A stretch of DNA of 64,000 nucleotides from Natranaerofaba carboxydovora (GCF_022539405.1 NZ_CP054394.1:3012501-3076500), one strand, 5' to 3'; positions 11,476-20,521 are shown, counted from the first letter of the stretch. A program made the numbers and translations. Notes: a model not told the origin generated them from the sequence alone.

Positions 11476-12153
11476 ATGGGAGGTAAGCTTATTGTTATAG
11501 AATCAGGTTCAGATGCGAGCGGCAAGGCCACACAAACCAAGGTGCTTTATAATAGACTTTTAAAAGAAAATTATAATGTTAAAAAAATTGAGTTCCCTAA
11601 TTATAAAAGTGACTCATCAGCACTAGTGAAAATGTACTTGAACGGAGATCTTGGTGAAAATCCCGAAGATATTAATCCATATGCTATATCAACATTTTAT
11701 GCTGTAGATAGATTTGCTTCTTATAAGATGCAGTGGGAGGATTTTTATCAAGGTGGTGGAGTGATTCTCGCAGACAGATATACGACTTCAAATATGGTTT
11801 ATCAAGCAGCTAAATTTAACAATAAGGCTAAAAAAGATGAATTTTTGGACTGGCTGTGGGAATTGGAGTTTTCTCTATATGAACTTCCACAGCCCGATGT
11901 AGTATTTTTTTTGGATATACCTCCAACTTTCACAAAAAAACTGATGAAAGAGAGGAAAGAAGTAAATGGTGATGGACAACTCAAAGATATTCACGAAGAA
12001 AATTTGCAATATCTAGAACAATCTTATAATAATGCCCTTTATATTGCAGACAAGTACAACTGGGAAAAAATAAACTGTGTAAAAAATAACGAATTGATGA
12101 CAATAGATGAAATTAATGAGCTTATATATAAAAAATCAAAGGATTACTTTTAA
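11476..12153 (+). CDS. tmk: Thymidylate kinase (divergent P-loop)
   Basis: Predicted dTMP kinase, phosphorylating dTMP to dTDP for DNA synthesis; 225 residues, near the usual 205-215. The P-loop reads SGSDASGKATQT (residues 9-20) instead of the common E-G-x-D-G-S-G-K-S/T-T, and the nucleoside-binding motif is LADRYTTSNMVYQ near residue 96. A lid-like KKLMKERKE segment follows near 154. Its position between the yaaO-like block and yaaR matches Bacillus tmk. Because of the altered P-loop it could be a related deoxynucleoside monophosphate kinase, but context favours tmk. Start ATG 11476 follows GGGGGTTGA. Confidence 0.85.
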   Translation: MGGKLIVIESGSDASGKATQTKVLYNRLLKENYNVKKIEFPNYKSDSSALVKMYLNGDLGENPEDINPYAISTFYAVDRFASYKMQWEDFYQGGGVILADRYTTSNMVYQAAKFNNKAKKDEFLDWLWELEFSLYELPQPDVVFFLDIPPTFTKKLMKERKEVNGDGQLKDIHEENLQYLEQSYNNALYIADKYNWEKINCVKNNELMTIDEINELIYKKSKDYF

Positions 12154-12222
12154 AGGTGTTTTTTATGTTTTGTAGAAAGAAATATAAAATCCAATTAAAC
12201 TAAAAGGAGCGGGGCTTATAAA

Positions 12223-12690
12223 ATGGTAAAAATCGATAAAGAGCTACTTAAGAGAAATGTATCAAGAGGTTCTTTGCCATCTACCCAGTCCAAAAAAGAT
12301 TCAAACCAAGTAGAAAAACCTGCTAAAGAATTTAGGTTTCAAATGGCAAGGTCTAAAGCAAACCTGGTACTAGAGGAGTTGAAGATGTTAAAAGCGGAGA
12401 TAGAGGAAAAAGGGAATAATCTTGCTGATAATTTGACCTGGGAAAGATTTTTAGATTACAAAAATACAGTCAAGGAATTTATGGAGATATATATAAAAGA
12501 AAACCATCTATTAAAAGAAACCCCTGGGGTGGGGGTTAGAGGGCGGAAAAAAGTATATACGCTTGTAAATAAAGTTGACGAAGAGCTAAATAAACTTGCA
12601 GATGCTGTTTTAGAAGGGGAAAGTGGTAGGATCCAGGCAGTCTCCTCTATTACAGAAATTAGAGGTCTTTTGATGGATGTTTTTAGGTAA
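12223..12690 (+). CDS. yaaR: YaaR/DUF327 family protein
   Basis: This is a 155-residue, mostly helical protein of the DUF327 family. The C-terminal half carries the family pattern FLDYKNTVKEFMEIYI and a GVRGRKKVYTLVNKVDEEL stretch. The function is unknown. The neighbourhood tmk-yaaR-holB-ricT is conserved in spore-forming Firmicutes, although yaaQ, normally between tmk and yaaR, is absent here. Start ATG follows AAAGGAGCGGGG. Confidence 0.85.
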   Translation: MVKIDKELLKRNVSRGSLPSTQSKKDSNQVEKPAKEFRFQMARSKANLVLEELKMLKAEIEEKGNNLADNLTWERFLDYKNTVKEFMEIYIKENHLLKETPGVGVRGRKKVYTLVNKVDEELNKLADAVLEGESGRIQAVSSITEIRGLLMDVFR

Positions 12691-12703
12691 TTTTGCTAAA
12701 TAA

Positions 12704-13414
12704 TTAAAATAAAATATAACCAAGCAAAAATCCTATTAACAAGCCAATGTTGGCAAATGAAGTGTCAAATTTATGTCCTTCAGGGATTAATTCATGAAAG
12801 ACAATATATAGCATTGCTCCAGCGGCAAAAGCAAGCCCCATCCCTACAAGCTTTGCTGAAATACCAAAGATAGCTATACTGGTGATTGTACCAAGAGGGG
12901 CCATCAAGCCTGCAAAAAGAGTAAATAATATTATACGTAAATTTCCTAGCCCACCTGCCTTAAGGGGGCCAGCTGTTGCCATCCCTTCGGGGACATTGTG
13001 TATACCAATTGATATAGCTATAAAGAGACCTAGTTCGGGACTTGCCTCTAAACCAGCTCCAATAGCCATTCCTTCAGGGAAATTATGAAGAGCTATACCG
13101 AGCAGTACCAAATAGCCAACTTTTAAGATATTGTTGTTTTTGCTTTCCTCTGTAAGGTGCATATGGGGGATAAATAGGTTCAGAAAATGAAGTATCCCTG
13201 CCCCAAATATAAAGCCGATAACACTTAAAATGGCTGTACTAAACTCTAAAGCTTCTCTCATTAACTCAAATGTGGAGATTGCAAGCATTATTCCTGCTGC
13301 AAAACCTAATAAAAAAGCAAGGGTTTTTCCTTTAGGTCTGCCAAATGATAATACAATTATTGCCCCTAGCACCGTGGAAAAACCTGCCAGAGTACTGTAT
13401 AGTATTCCTTCCAA
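12704..13414 (-). CDS. ZIP family divalent metal transporter
   Basis: This is a membrane protein of 236 residues with about eight hydrophobic segments. Family motifs are AGIMLAISTFEL, the metal-site helix LHNFPEGMAIGAGLE near residue 110, IGIHNVPEGMATAGP near 138, and AGAMLYIVFHELIPEG near the C terminus. ZIP proteins move Zn2+, Mn2+ or Fe2+ into the cytoplasm. The start TTG at 13414 is preceded by TAAGGAGGG; the frame is open 30 codons further (13504) but without a ribosome site. It interrupts the yaaR-holB block on the opposite strand. Confidence 0.9.
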   Translation of the reverse strand: MEGILYSTLAGFSTVLGAIIVLSFGRPKGKTLAFLLGFAAGIMLAISTFELMREALEFSTAILSVIGFIFGAGILHFLNLFIPHMHLTEESKNNNILKVGYLVLLGIALHNFPEGMAIGAGLEASPELGLFIAISIGIHNVPEGMATAGPLKAGGLGNLRIILFTLFAGLMAPLGTITSIAIFGISAKLVGMGLAFAAGAMLYIVFHELIPEGHKFDTSFANIGLLIGFLLGYILF

Positions 13415-13532
13415 TTTGCTTCCCTCCTTAACAAATTTACAACACTTATGAAGGATTCTGTTTGATTTTAATTTTTCCTTCCTGTTATAATAACTTAAGA
13501 TCAAAAAATAAAATTATGCGAGGTAGTAGTAA

Positions 13533-14330
13533 ATGCAATTTGAAGACTTTGTAGGTCAAAAAGATATAATTTCTGTGCTTAAAAAAAAATTAGCCGAAGA
13601 TAGAATTGGACATGCAATTCTTTTTTGTGGACCTAATGGTCAGGGTAAAAGAACCCTGGCACTGTTATTTGCCAAGGCAATTTTGTGCCTTGAGCAAGAA
13701 GGCTCTAAAAAAGATGGTTTTTGTGGAGAGTGTATATCCTGCAAAAAAGTTGACAAGTTTATACATCCTGATTTATTATTTATAGCTCCACAGGGCAAAA
13801 GTATAAAAATTGAACAAGTAAGAGAGCTTAAAAAAGAGCTACTTTTCAAGCCAGGTGAAGGTGATAAGAAAATTTTTATAATGGAAGATGTCCATGCTAT
13901 GTCTAACGAAGCTGCTAACAGTATGTTGAATATATTAGAAGAGCCTCCTGAATACGTAGTATCAGTTTTATTGACTTCTAATCTTTCGATGCTGCTTCCT
14001 ACAATCTTGTCTCGCTGTGAAATATATAAGTTTTCACCGGTACCTCCAAAAGATATGTATGAATACTTCAAAGGTAATATTAACTATAATGTTAATCATA
14101 TTGAAAATGACATCAATAAAGCTGTGGCTTTGTCCGGTGGACGTCTAGCAAAGGCAAAGATGTTTCTAGAAAATGATTTATATAAGAATCAGGAAAGAGA
14201 AATTATAGAAGCTTTTGAAACTTTTTTAGACAAAAAAAATAGATTAGCTTTGTTTGAATGGGCTGAAAAATTGGCAGAGAAGACAGATGAAGAGCTAGAC
14301 ATGTTTTTTGAAATATTTACTCTTTTTTGA
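13533..14330 (+). CDS. holB: DNA polymerase III delta' subunit, N-terminal part (frame interrupted)
   Basis: This is the clamp-loader delta' subunit, ATPase-like and lid domains; 265 residues against about 325 for the family. It has P-loop-like GPNGQGKRT (residues 33-41), four zinc-ligand cysteines at 52, 64, 67 and 70, MEDVHAMSNEAANSMLNILE, and TSNLSMLLPTILSRCE. The frame stops at TGA 14328-14330, directly after a run of six T. The missing C-terminal collar domain is encoded in the -1 frame starting at 14327. One more T, or a -1 slip at the T run, would give a single ~335-residue product reading ...TLFLRDIFIFK. Start ATG 13533 follows GAGGTAG. Confidence 0.9.
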   Translation: MQFEDFVGQKDIISVLKKKLAEDRIGHAILFCGPNGQGKRTLALLFAKAILCLEQEGSKKDGFCGECISCKKVDKFIHPDLLFIAPQGKSIKIEQVRELKKELLFKPGEGDKKIFIMEDVHAMSNEAANSMLNILEEPPEYVVSVLLTSNLSMLLPTILSRCEIYKFSPVPPKDMYEYFKGNINYNVNHIENDINKAVALSGGRLAKAKMFLENDLYKNQEREIIEAFETFLDKKNRLALFEWAEKLAEKTDEELDMFFEIFTLF

Positions 14331-14545
14331 GAGATATATTTATATTCAAAATTGCTCAGAATGAAGAGTTATTATATGGTTTTGACAATATCAAGGAGTA
14401 TTCTGAATACTTTTCAATTGAAGACATTGAACTAATTATAACAAAAATAGAAAAAGCCAAGCAGTATTTATCTTCAAATGTTAATCGACTTTTAACGTTT
14501 GAAGGGATGTTACTTGAAATCAAGGAGGTTATTAATAATGAATGA
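14327..14545 (+). CDS. holB C-terminal part in the -1 frame
   Basis: This frame encodes 72 residues that look like the collar-domain C terminus of delta': LRDIFIFKIAQNEELLYG, then a helical region and SSNVNRLLTFEGMLLEI, the usual ending (N-V-N-x-x-L-x-x-E-x-x-L-x-x-I). It opens with TTG 14327, which overlaps the TGA of the upstream part by two bases, so it could be reached by -1 frameshifting, by transcriptional slippage on the six-T run, or by coupled re-initiation at TTG. A sequencing error in the homopolymer is the simplest alternative. The last 8 nt overlap the start of ricT. Confidence 0.75.
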   Translation: MRDIFIFKIAQNEELLYGFDNIKEYSEYFSIEDIELIITKIEKAKQYLSSNVNRLLTFEGMLLEIKEVINNE

Positions 14546-15425
14546 TAGATACCTGGTAGTTGGCGTTAGGTTTAAAAGAGCTGGGAAAATATATTATTTT
14601 TCACCGGAAGATATAGAAGAAGAGTTGAAATCGGGAAACTATGTAATTGTTGAGACTTCTAGAGGGTTAGAATTTGGGGAGATAGTTATACCTCCAAGGG
14701 AATTGCCAGAAGAAGAACTTGTTTTTCCGTTGAAAAAAGTCATTAGGAAAGCTACGCCTGAAGATGAGGCTCAAATGCAGGAAAACAAAAGAAAAGAAGA
14801 TGAAGCTTTTGATACTTGCTTAGAGAAAATAGAAGAGCACAAGCTTGATATGAAGCTTGTAGATGTAGAATATAATTTTGATAACAGTAAAGTTATTTTT
14901 TATTTTACTGCTGATGGGAGAATAGATTTTAGAGAACTTGTTAAAGACTTGGCTTCGATATTTAAAACAAGGATAGAGCTTAGGCAGATAGGAGTTAGAG
15001 ATGAAGCAAAAATCTTAGGAGGCTTAGGTCCTTGTGGTAGACCTCTTTGTTGTGCTTCTTTTTTGGGTGAATTTGAGCCGGTTTCAATTAAAATGGCTAA
15101 AGAACAGAACCTTTCATTAAATCCGGCAAAAATATCGGGTATTTGTGGCAGGCTAATGTGTTGTTTGAAATATGAATCAGAAACTTATGAAATGGCAAAA
15201 GAGGATTTTCCTGGTGAAGGTGCTAAAGTTTCTACCATGGATGGGCAGGGAGAAGTTGTTGGTGTTAATATAATTAAAGGAACAGTGCATGTGGAAATGA
15301 ACGACACACATAAATTGAATGAGTATGAATTAGATGATTTAGAAATTATTGAAGATGCACCAAAAGAACAGATTGATGATGAAGATTTGGAAAAAGATAT
15401 AATAGAAGATGATGACTTGACCTGA
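14538..15425 (+). CDS. ricT: RicT/YaaT (PSP1 family), Y-complex component
   Basis: This is a 295-residue PSP1-domain protein. The family core is visible as GLEFGEIVIPPRELPEE and RQIGVRDEAKILGGLGPCG, with the two cysteine clusters CGRPLCC and CGRLMCC that distinguish YaaT/RicT. In Bacillus, RicT works with RicA and RicF in a complex that binds iron-sulphur clusters and affects RNase Y-dependent mRNA maturation, sporulation and competence. An acidic tail ends the protein. Start ATG 14538 follows AAGGAGG; it overlaps the end of the holB C-terminal frame by 8 nt, so they are coupled. Confidence 0.93.
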   Translation: MNDRYLVVGVRFKRAGKIYYFSPEDIEEELKSGNYVIVETSRGLEFGEIVIPPRELPEEELVFPLKKVIRKATPEDEAQMQENKRKEDEAFDTCLEKIEEHKLDMKLVDVEYNFDNSKVIFYFTADGRIDFRELVKDLASIFKTRIELRQIGVRDEAKILGGLGPCGRPLCCASFLGEFEPVSIKMAKEQNLSLNPAKISGICGRLMCCLKYESETYEMAKEDFPGEGAKVSTMDGQGEVVGVNIIKGTVHVEMNDTHKLNEYELDDLEIIEDAPKEQIDDEDLEKDIIEDDDLT

Positions 15426-15434
15426 GAATGATAG

Positions 15435-16967
15435 CTAGATAATTTCTTTAAGAATTGTTTGAGCAGAGTCCATACCATGACCTCCGATAAGTAATATAAT
15501 GTCATTTTTATTTGCTAATCTAACTGCTTTTTTGAGTGCTGGCTTTAGCTCTTCTTTGACATTAATATTAAGATTCGTGTCATTAGTTCTATTTAAAGAA
15601 TTATAAAATGTGTCAAATTCAGCTTTAGATATGGAGTTTTGCTGCTCTTCTAGATCTTTATACTTTGTAATAATAAGTTCCTTTAAAGGTATGTCTTTTA
15701 GTTCTTGAGAGAGGGTTTTAGCATTTTGTAAATTGATTTTAACACCTCGCCCTCCTCTGACTCCAAATACCAGAATTAGTGAATTAAATGGCAGCTGTTT
15801 AACGGTATTTATTACAGCTTTTATACTTGCAGGATTATGAGCGAAATCATCAATTACTGTAAAATTATTTTTGTGAACTACCTGAAATCTTCTAAATAGA
15901 CCTTTGAATTCAGGTAGGTAATTAGCTATATCTTCTAACTTTACACCTAATAATGCAGAACATATTATAGCCAGTGCAGCATTATAAACATTATGCTTCC
16001 CTGGAAGTGGTATACTGATAGGTGTTTTGCCCGGTGAAATAATTTCGTTGTTTAAAGTTGGTATTTCTTCGTTGATTTGTAAGTCAAACTCTGATTTTTG
16101 GTTTAGTAGCTTTAGGTTTGATATTTTGATCATAGAATGGTCATAATCAAGAGAGTACGTTATTATATTTGCCCTGGTGCGATTACAAAACTCAAGTACT
16201 ATCGGATCATCTACATTAAAGATTGCATAGCTATCTGGTTTTAATAATTTAAAAAGATTAGCTTTTGAAAGAAAATAATCCCTGTAATTTGGGTGATAAT
16301 CAAGATGATCGACAGAAAAATTAGTAATACCTGCTATGTCAAAGTCAATTTCATTAACTCTTTTTTCTTTTAAACTATGTGAAGAAACTTCCATAGTTAC
16401 ATAATCTATATTATCTTTATACATATTATACAAACTCTCTTGCAACTCGGGGGCCGTAGGGGTGGTTAAAGAAGAATTAACCTTTTTATCTTTGAATTTA
16501 TTATAAACGGTTCCAAGTAAGCCAGAACTTTTATTATCACAGTTTAACAAATAATCTATTAAAAAAGTAGAGGAAGTTTTGCCATTTGTACCGGTAATAC
16601 CTGTGACAAACATTTTATTACTTGGATACTCATATAAAGCGGCGGATGCTTTTGCCAATGCCTTTCTTCCATCTTTGACTTTTAGATATGGGACCTGTGA
16701 ATCTTTTAGTTCGTTTTTTTGTTTTTCTGTGATTATTGCTTTTGCACCGTTTTCAATTGCTTGATTTATGTATTTATGGCCGTCTTCATTTATACCTTTA
16801 TAAGCAACAAACAGATCGCCGTTTTTAACTTTTCTAGAATCATTAGTTATACCCGTTATAGTAACTTCTTTGTCTAGATCTCCTATTTCATCAATATCTG
16901 GACCTAATGTTTTTAATAAGCTAGTTATTGAAGTTGGAGTTTTGGCAAGACTATTCTTGTAGCTCAT
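15435..16967 (-). CDS. MurE-like Mur ligase family protein with non-standard motifs
   Basis: This is a 510-residue Mur ligase with the three usual domains: N-terminal substrate-binding (GITNDSRKVKNGDLFVAYKG), central ATPase with P-loop GITGTNGKTSST (122-133), EVSSHSL and FSVDHLDYHPNYRDYF, and a C-terminal domain with DDFAHNPASIKAV. These match MurE (UDP-MurNAc-tripeptide synthetase) best. However, the DNPR-type motif that reads the third amino acid is replaced by ITKYKDLEE, and the end reads IGGHGMDSAQ. It therefore may join a different amino acid or substrate. It is alone on the minus strand, away from a cell-wall cluster. Start ATG has AAGGAGAT upstream. Confidence 0.75.
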   Translation of the reverse strand: MSYKNSLAKTPTSITSLLKTLGPDIDEIGDLDKEVTITGITNDSRKVKNGDLFVAYKGINEDGHKYINQAIENGAKAIITEKQKNELKDSQVPYLKVKDGRKALAKASAALYEYPSNKMFVTGITGTNGKTSSTFLIDYLLNCDNKSSGLLGTVYNKFKDKKVNSSLTTPTAPELQESLYNMYKDNIDYVTMEVSSHSLKEKRVNEIDFDIAGITNFSVDHLDYHPNYRDYFLSKANLFKLLKPDSYAIFNVDDPIVLEFCNRTRANIITYSLDYDHSMIKISNLKLLNQKSEFDLQINEEIPTLNNEIISPGKTPISIPLPGKHNVYNAALAIICSALLGVKLEDIANYLPEFKGLFRRFQVVHKNNFTVIDDFAHNPASIKAVINTVKQLPFNSLILVFGVRGGRGVKINLQNAKTLSQELKDIPLKELIITKYKDLEEQQNSISKAEFDTFYNSLNRTNDTNLNINVKEELKPALKKAVRLANKNDIILLIGGHGMDSAQTILKEII

Positions 16968-17064
16968 AATTATATCTCCTTTTATTTTTTTAAAAGTTCT
17001 AATTTTAGTTTTGAAAAGTTACTGGCTATTTATGATGACAGCTATAAGAAAAGGAGGTAAAATA

Positions 17065-17907
17065 TTGAAAAATGAAAAAGGGGAACTGTTTATTTGTCCA
17101 ACTCCAATAGGAAATATGAAGGACATTACAGATAGAATAAAGGAAACTTTAAAGTATGTGGATTTGATTGCCTGTGAAGATACAAGAAATGGCCAAAAAT
17201 TGTTAAATCAGCTTGGTATCAAGAATAACTTGGTCAGTTATCATAAATTCAATCAGGAGAAAAAAGGGCTGGAATTAATAAAAAAATTAGAGTCAGGGGA
17301 AAACATAGCTTTGATCTCAGACGGTGGAACTCCTGTTATCTCAGACCCCGGAAGCTACTTAATAGCTGAAGCTGTAAACAAAGATATAAAAATCAAGTCA
17401 CTTCCAGGTCCTTCTGCACTTATTACAGCTCTAGCTGCTTCTGGGCTAGAAGCAGACCGGTTTTATTTCCTCGGTTTTTTGCCCAAAAAAGGAGCGGATA
17501 GGCAAAAATACGTGCTAGACATATTGAACTCTGATTGTACTATTGTGTTTTATGAAAGCCCAAATAGAATTTATAAAACTTTGAAGGAGATAGCCCCAAA
17601 ATGTCAAAGTCGAAGAATTATCATAGCTAGAGAGATTTCTAAAATTTATGAAGAGTATATAAGAGGACTTGGAGAGGAAATATTAAATCACCTGGCAGAA
17701 AAAAATATTAAGGGAGAATTAACAGTTATAATTGAGGGCAAAGGAGTTAATGAGAAGAACGTAAATGAAATGAACGATGAAGAGATTAAAGAGTATCTAA
17801 AAAAACTAATTGATCAAGGCTTTACAAAGAAAGATGCTGTTAAATCAGTAGTAGAAGTAAGTGGAGCCTCTAAAAGAAAAATATATGACGTTGCATTAAA
17901 AATTTAA
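17065..17907 (+). CDS. rsmI: 16S rRNA (cytidine-1402-2'-O)-methyltransferase
   Basis: RsmI uses SAM to 2'-O-methylate C1402 in the decoding centre of 16S rRNA; 280 residues, the family length. Motifs of the tetrapyrrole-methylase fold are CPTPIGNMKDITDR at the N terminus, ACEDTRNGQKLL, SDGGTPVISDPGSYL and LPGPSALITALAASGL, followed by FYFLGFLPKK. The C-terminal helix-turn-helix segment (QGFTKKDAVKSVVEVSGAS) is present. TTG 17065 lies 6 nt after AAGGAGGT; the longer frame to 17011 has no ribosome site. It corresponds to yabC in the Bacillus order. Confidence 0.95.
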   Translation: MKNEKGELFICPTPIGNMKDITDRIKETLKYVDLIACEDTRNGQKLLNQLGIKNNLVSYHKFNQEKKGLELIKKLESGENIALISDGGTPVISDPGSYLIAEAVNKDIKIKSLPGPSALITALAASGLEADRFYFLGFLPKKGADRQKYVLDILNSDCTIVFYESPNRIYKTLKEIAPKCQSRRIIIAREISKIYEEYIRGLGEEILNHLAEKNIKGELTVIIEGKGVNEKNVNEMNDEEIKEYLKKLIDQGFTKKDAVKSVVEVSGASKRKIYDVALKI

Positions 17908-17920
17908 TAAAAACAAATAA

Positions 17921-17946
17921 GGGTTGTCCCAAAATAGGAACAACCC
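17921..17946 (-). terminator. Intrinsic terminator after abrB
   Basis: A stem GGGTTGT(CC) at 17921-17929 pairs with (GG)ACAACCC ending at 17946. In the minus direction it is followed by TTATTTGTTTTT. It may also stop transcription from rsmI, although the plus side lacks a T run. Confidence 0.7.
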
Positions 17947-17966
17947 CTCGCTTCTGGGTTTAAGGA

Positions 17967-18212
17967 TTAAGAAGCAGAATTTAAGTTGTCAATACATTCT
18001 TTACATACGATCTTGTTTTTGTAATTGGTAACGCTGTCAGCATTTCCACAAAAGATACATGCTGGTTCATACTTTTGGAGAATGATCTGCTCACCATTTA
18101 CATAGATTTCTAGGGCGTCTTTTTCTTCGATACCAAGATTTCTTCTTAGCTCGATAGGTATAACTACCCTTCCTAATTCATCAACTTTTCTGACCAGTCC
18201 TGTAGATTTCAA
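17967..18212 (-). CDS. abrB: AbrB family transition-state regulator
   Basis: This is an 81-residue DNA-binding protein with the swapped-hairpin AbrB fold: KSTGLVRKVDELGRVVIPI, then ELRRNLGIEEKDALEIYV. The C-terminal half has CIFCG...CKEC, a cysteine arrangement also found in AbrB of Bacillus. In Bacillus it represses post-exponential genes and is itself repressed by Spo0A. TTG 18212 with AAGGAGGAG upstream gives the standard N terminus (MKSTG); the longer frame to 18245 lacks support. Divergent from metG, as in Bacillus. Confidence 0.94.
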   Translation of the reverse strand: MKSTGLVRKVDELGRVVIPIELRRNLGIEEKDALEIYVNGEQIILQKYEPACIFCGNADSVTNYKNKIVCKECIDNLNSAS

Positions 18213-18377
18213 GACGACTCCTCCCTCCTTAATAAATTTAGACATCTTTCGACAACCTATCCATAGTATACCAAAAAATTATTGAAAAATAAAGAAGTGT
18301 TGTATAATTTAGTAATACATACTAAAAAATAGAAAGAAAGCCTATTATAATGGGGTTTAATGGGCATTTTAATTTTC

Positions 18378-18404
18378 TTGACAGGTGTATATGTTTATTA
18401 TAAT
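18378..18404 (+). promoter_or_regulatory. Probable housekeeping promoter of metG
   Basis: TTGACA at 18378-18383 and TATAAT at 18399-18404 are both perfect, but the spacer is only 15 bp. The rest of the 300-bp abrB-metG gap is AT-rich and shows no T-box leader. Confidence 0.5.
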
Positions 18405-18513
18405 CTTTTATAAGAAGTTTTAGATGGGTGTTTTTTTCGAACCTTCGCCCAATTTTTGATACAATAATACGGGTGGAAGGCTTTTTTAAATTCAATTAAG
18501 AGGAGGGATACAA

Positions 18514-20514
18514 ATGACCGAAAAAGGTACGTTTTATATATCTACACCGATATATTATCCAAGTGGGAAATTACATATTGGCCATTCCTATACCACTGTT
18601 GCAGCAGACTGCATGGCCAGGTTTAAACGAATGATGGGCTATGACGTGATGTTTCTTACAGGTACTGACGAACATGGCCAAAAGATTGAGAGAAGGGCAA
18701 AGGACGACGGGAAAGAACCACAGGAGTTTGTTGATGAAATTGTTGATTGGATTAAAGACTTATGGGGTGTTTTAGATATAGAATATGACGACTTTATTAG
18801 GACAACACAGGAGAGGCACAAAAAAATTGTTCAAAAAATATTTCAAAAATTTTACGAGCAGGGAGACGTCTACAAAGATAAATATGAAGGCTGGTATTGT
18901 ACTCCCTGTGAGTCTTTTTGGCTTGAAAGGCAGCTTGAAACAGGAAATGTATGTCCTGACTGCAGTAGGCCTGTAGAATGGGTTAAAGAAGAGAGTTATT
19001 TTTTCAAAATGAGCAAATATGCGGATAGATTACTTGAACATATCGAAAAAAATCCAGATTTTATCCAGCCGCCGGAAAGAAAAAATGAAATGGTTAATAA
19101 CTTTTTAAAGCCGGGCCTGCAGGACCTCTGTGTTTCTAGAACAACTTTTAAGTGGGGAATACCTGTACCTATGGATCCTGACCATGTGATTTATGTTTGG
19201 CTCGATGCTTTGACCAACTATATTACAGCCCTCGGTTATTTGTCAGAAGATGATTCAAGATTTGAAAAATACTGGCCCTGCAATGTCCATCTGGTAGGAA
19301 AAGAAATAGTCAGATTTCATACAATATACTGGCCGATATTTTTGATGGCTTTTGGTCTGCCTCTTCCAAAACAGGTTTTTGGGCATGGTTGGCTTTTACT
19401 AGAAGATGGGAAAATAAGCAAATCAAAAGGTAATGTAATTGACCCTAAAGTTTTGTCTGAAAAATATGGCTCTGATGCTGTTAGGTTTTATCTTTTAAGA
19501 GAAATTCCTTTTGGTTCGGACGGAGTGTTTACTCCTGAATCTTTAATTGAACGAATGAACTATGATTTAGCTAATGACCTGGGTAATCTGCTTAATAGAA
19601 CTGTAGCCATGGTTGATAAATATTTTGACGGTGAAATCCCTGAACCAGACAAATCTGCAGAAGAAGTTGATGAAGATTTGAGAAGTTTAGCAATTAAGAC
19701 TCCAGAAGAAATGGTAGGATATATGAATGACCTAAAATTTTCAGATGCTTTGGAACATTTATGGAAGTTAATACGTCGTACTAACAAATATATAGATGAA
19801 ACAAGGCCCTGGATTTTAGGCAAAGAGTGTAAAGATGATGAAAATAAAAAGAATAGATTGGGGACGGTTCTCTATAACCTATCAGAAAGTCTGAGAATAA
19901 TTAGTATTATGCTTTGGCCCTTTATGCCAAAAACTCCAGGCGAAATTTGGGAACAACTTGGAATAGAAGATGAAAATATTCTAAAGTTTGATAGTGTAAA
20001 AGAGTGGGGACATTTGAAACCTGGACAAAAGGTTAAAAAAGATAAACCTCTATTTCCAAGATTAGAAATAGAAGAAGAGCTTGAAAAGCTTTCTGAAAAA
20101 GAGGACCAATCGGAAAAAACCAATAAAGATGCAAAAACTGAAGGGCCGTCCCACGCTGATTATGCTCTTAAAGATGAAACTGTCAAAATAGATGATTTTG
20201 CAAAGCTAGATATAAGGGTAGCTGAAATAATAAATGCAGAACCTGTTAAAGGCGCTGATAAGCTTTTGAAATTAGAAGTTGATTTAGGATTTGAAAAAAG
20301 ACAGGTAGTAGCAGGAATAGCTAAAAAATATTCGCCTCAGGATATTGTAGGCAAAAAAACACTTATGATTGTTAACCTTAAGCCAACAAAGATAAAAGGT
20401 GTAAAATCTGAAGGGATGATTCTTGCTGCTTCAGATATAAAAGGAGATAAAGACGAAGTGGTTTTAACATCTTTGGATGATGTGGATATAACAAAAGGCA
20501 GTAAGGTGGAGTGA
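18514..20514 (+). CDS. metG: Methionyl-tRNA synthetase with C-terminal tRNA-binding domain
   Basis: This class I synthetase charges tRNA-Met, including the initiator; 666 residues. It shows the HIGH-type motif GKLHIGHSYT (near residue 17), zinc-binding pairs CTPC and CPDC (near 130-150), the GKISKSKGN motif (near 300), an anticodon-binding helical domain, and a C-terminal Trbp111/EMAP-like tRNA-binding domain starting near 560 (IDDFAKLDIRVAEIINAE). The linker near 530-555 is charged. Start ATG follows GAGGAGGG. It is followed after 7 nt by tatD, matching metS-yabD in Bacillus. Confidence 0.97.
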   Translation: MTEKGTFYISTPIYYPSGKLHIGHSYTTVAADCMARFKRMMGYDVMFLTGTDEHGQKIERRAKDDGKEPQEFVDEIVDWIKDLWGVLDIEYDDFIRTTQERHKKIVQKIFQKFYEQGDVYKDKYEGWYCTPCESFWLERQLETGNVCPDCSRPVEWVKEESYFFKMSKYADRLLEHIEKNPDFIQPPERKNEMVNNFLKPGLQDLCVSRTTFKWGIPVPMDPDHVIYVWLDALTNYITALGYLSEDDSRFEKYWPCNVHLVGKEIVRFHTIYWPIFLMAFGLPLPKQVFGHGWLLLEDGKISKSKGNVIDPKVLSEKYGSDAVRFYLLREIPFGSDGVFTPESLIERMNYDLANDLGNLLNRTVAMVDKYFDGEIPEPDKSAEEVDEDLRSLAIKTPEEMVGYMNDLKFSDALEHLWKLIRRTNKYIDETRPWILGKECKDDENKKNRLGTVLYNLSESLRIISIMLWPFMPKTPGEIWEQLGIEDENILKFDSVKEWGHLKPGQKVKKDKPLFPRLEIEEELEKLSEKEDQSEKTNKDAKTEGPSHADYALKDETVKIDDFAKLDIRVAEIINAEPVKGADKLLKLEVDLGFEKRQVVAGIAKKYSPQDIVGKKTLMIVNLKPTKIKGVKSEGMILAASDIKGDKDEVVLTSLDDVDITKGSKVE

Positions 20515-20521
20515 TGAAAAA

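Noticed and set aside
14327-14545. Independent small gene between holB and ricT
   Set aside because: Its sequence fits the C-terminal collar of delta' and joins perfectly after a -1 shift, so it is treated as part of holB.
18213-18513. T-box leader before metG
   Set aside because: No specifier-loop region or T-box TGG-type bulge, and no terminator/antiterminator pair before the start.
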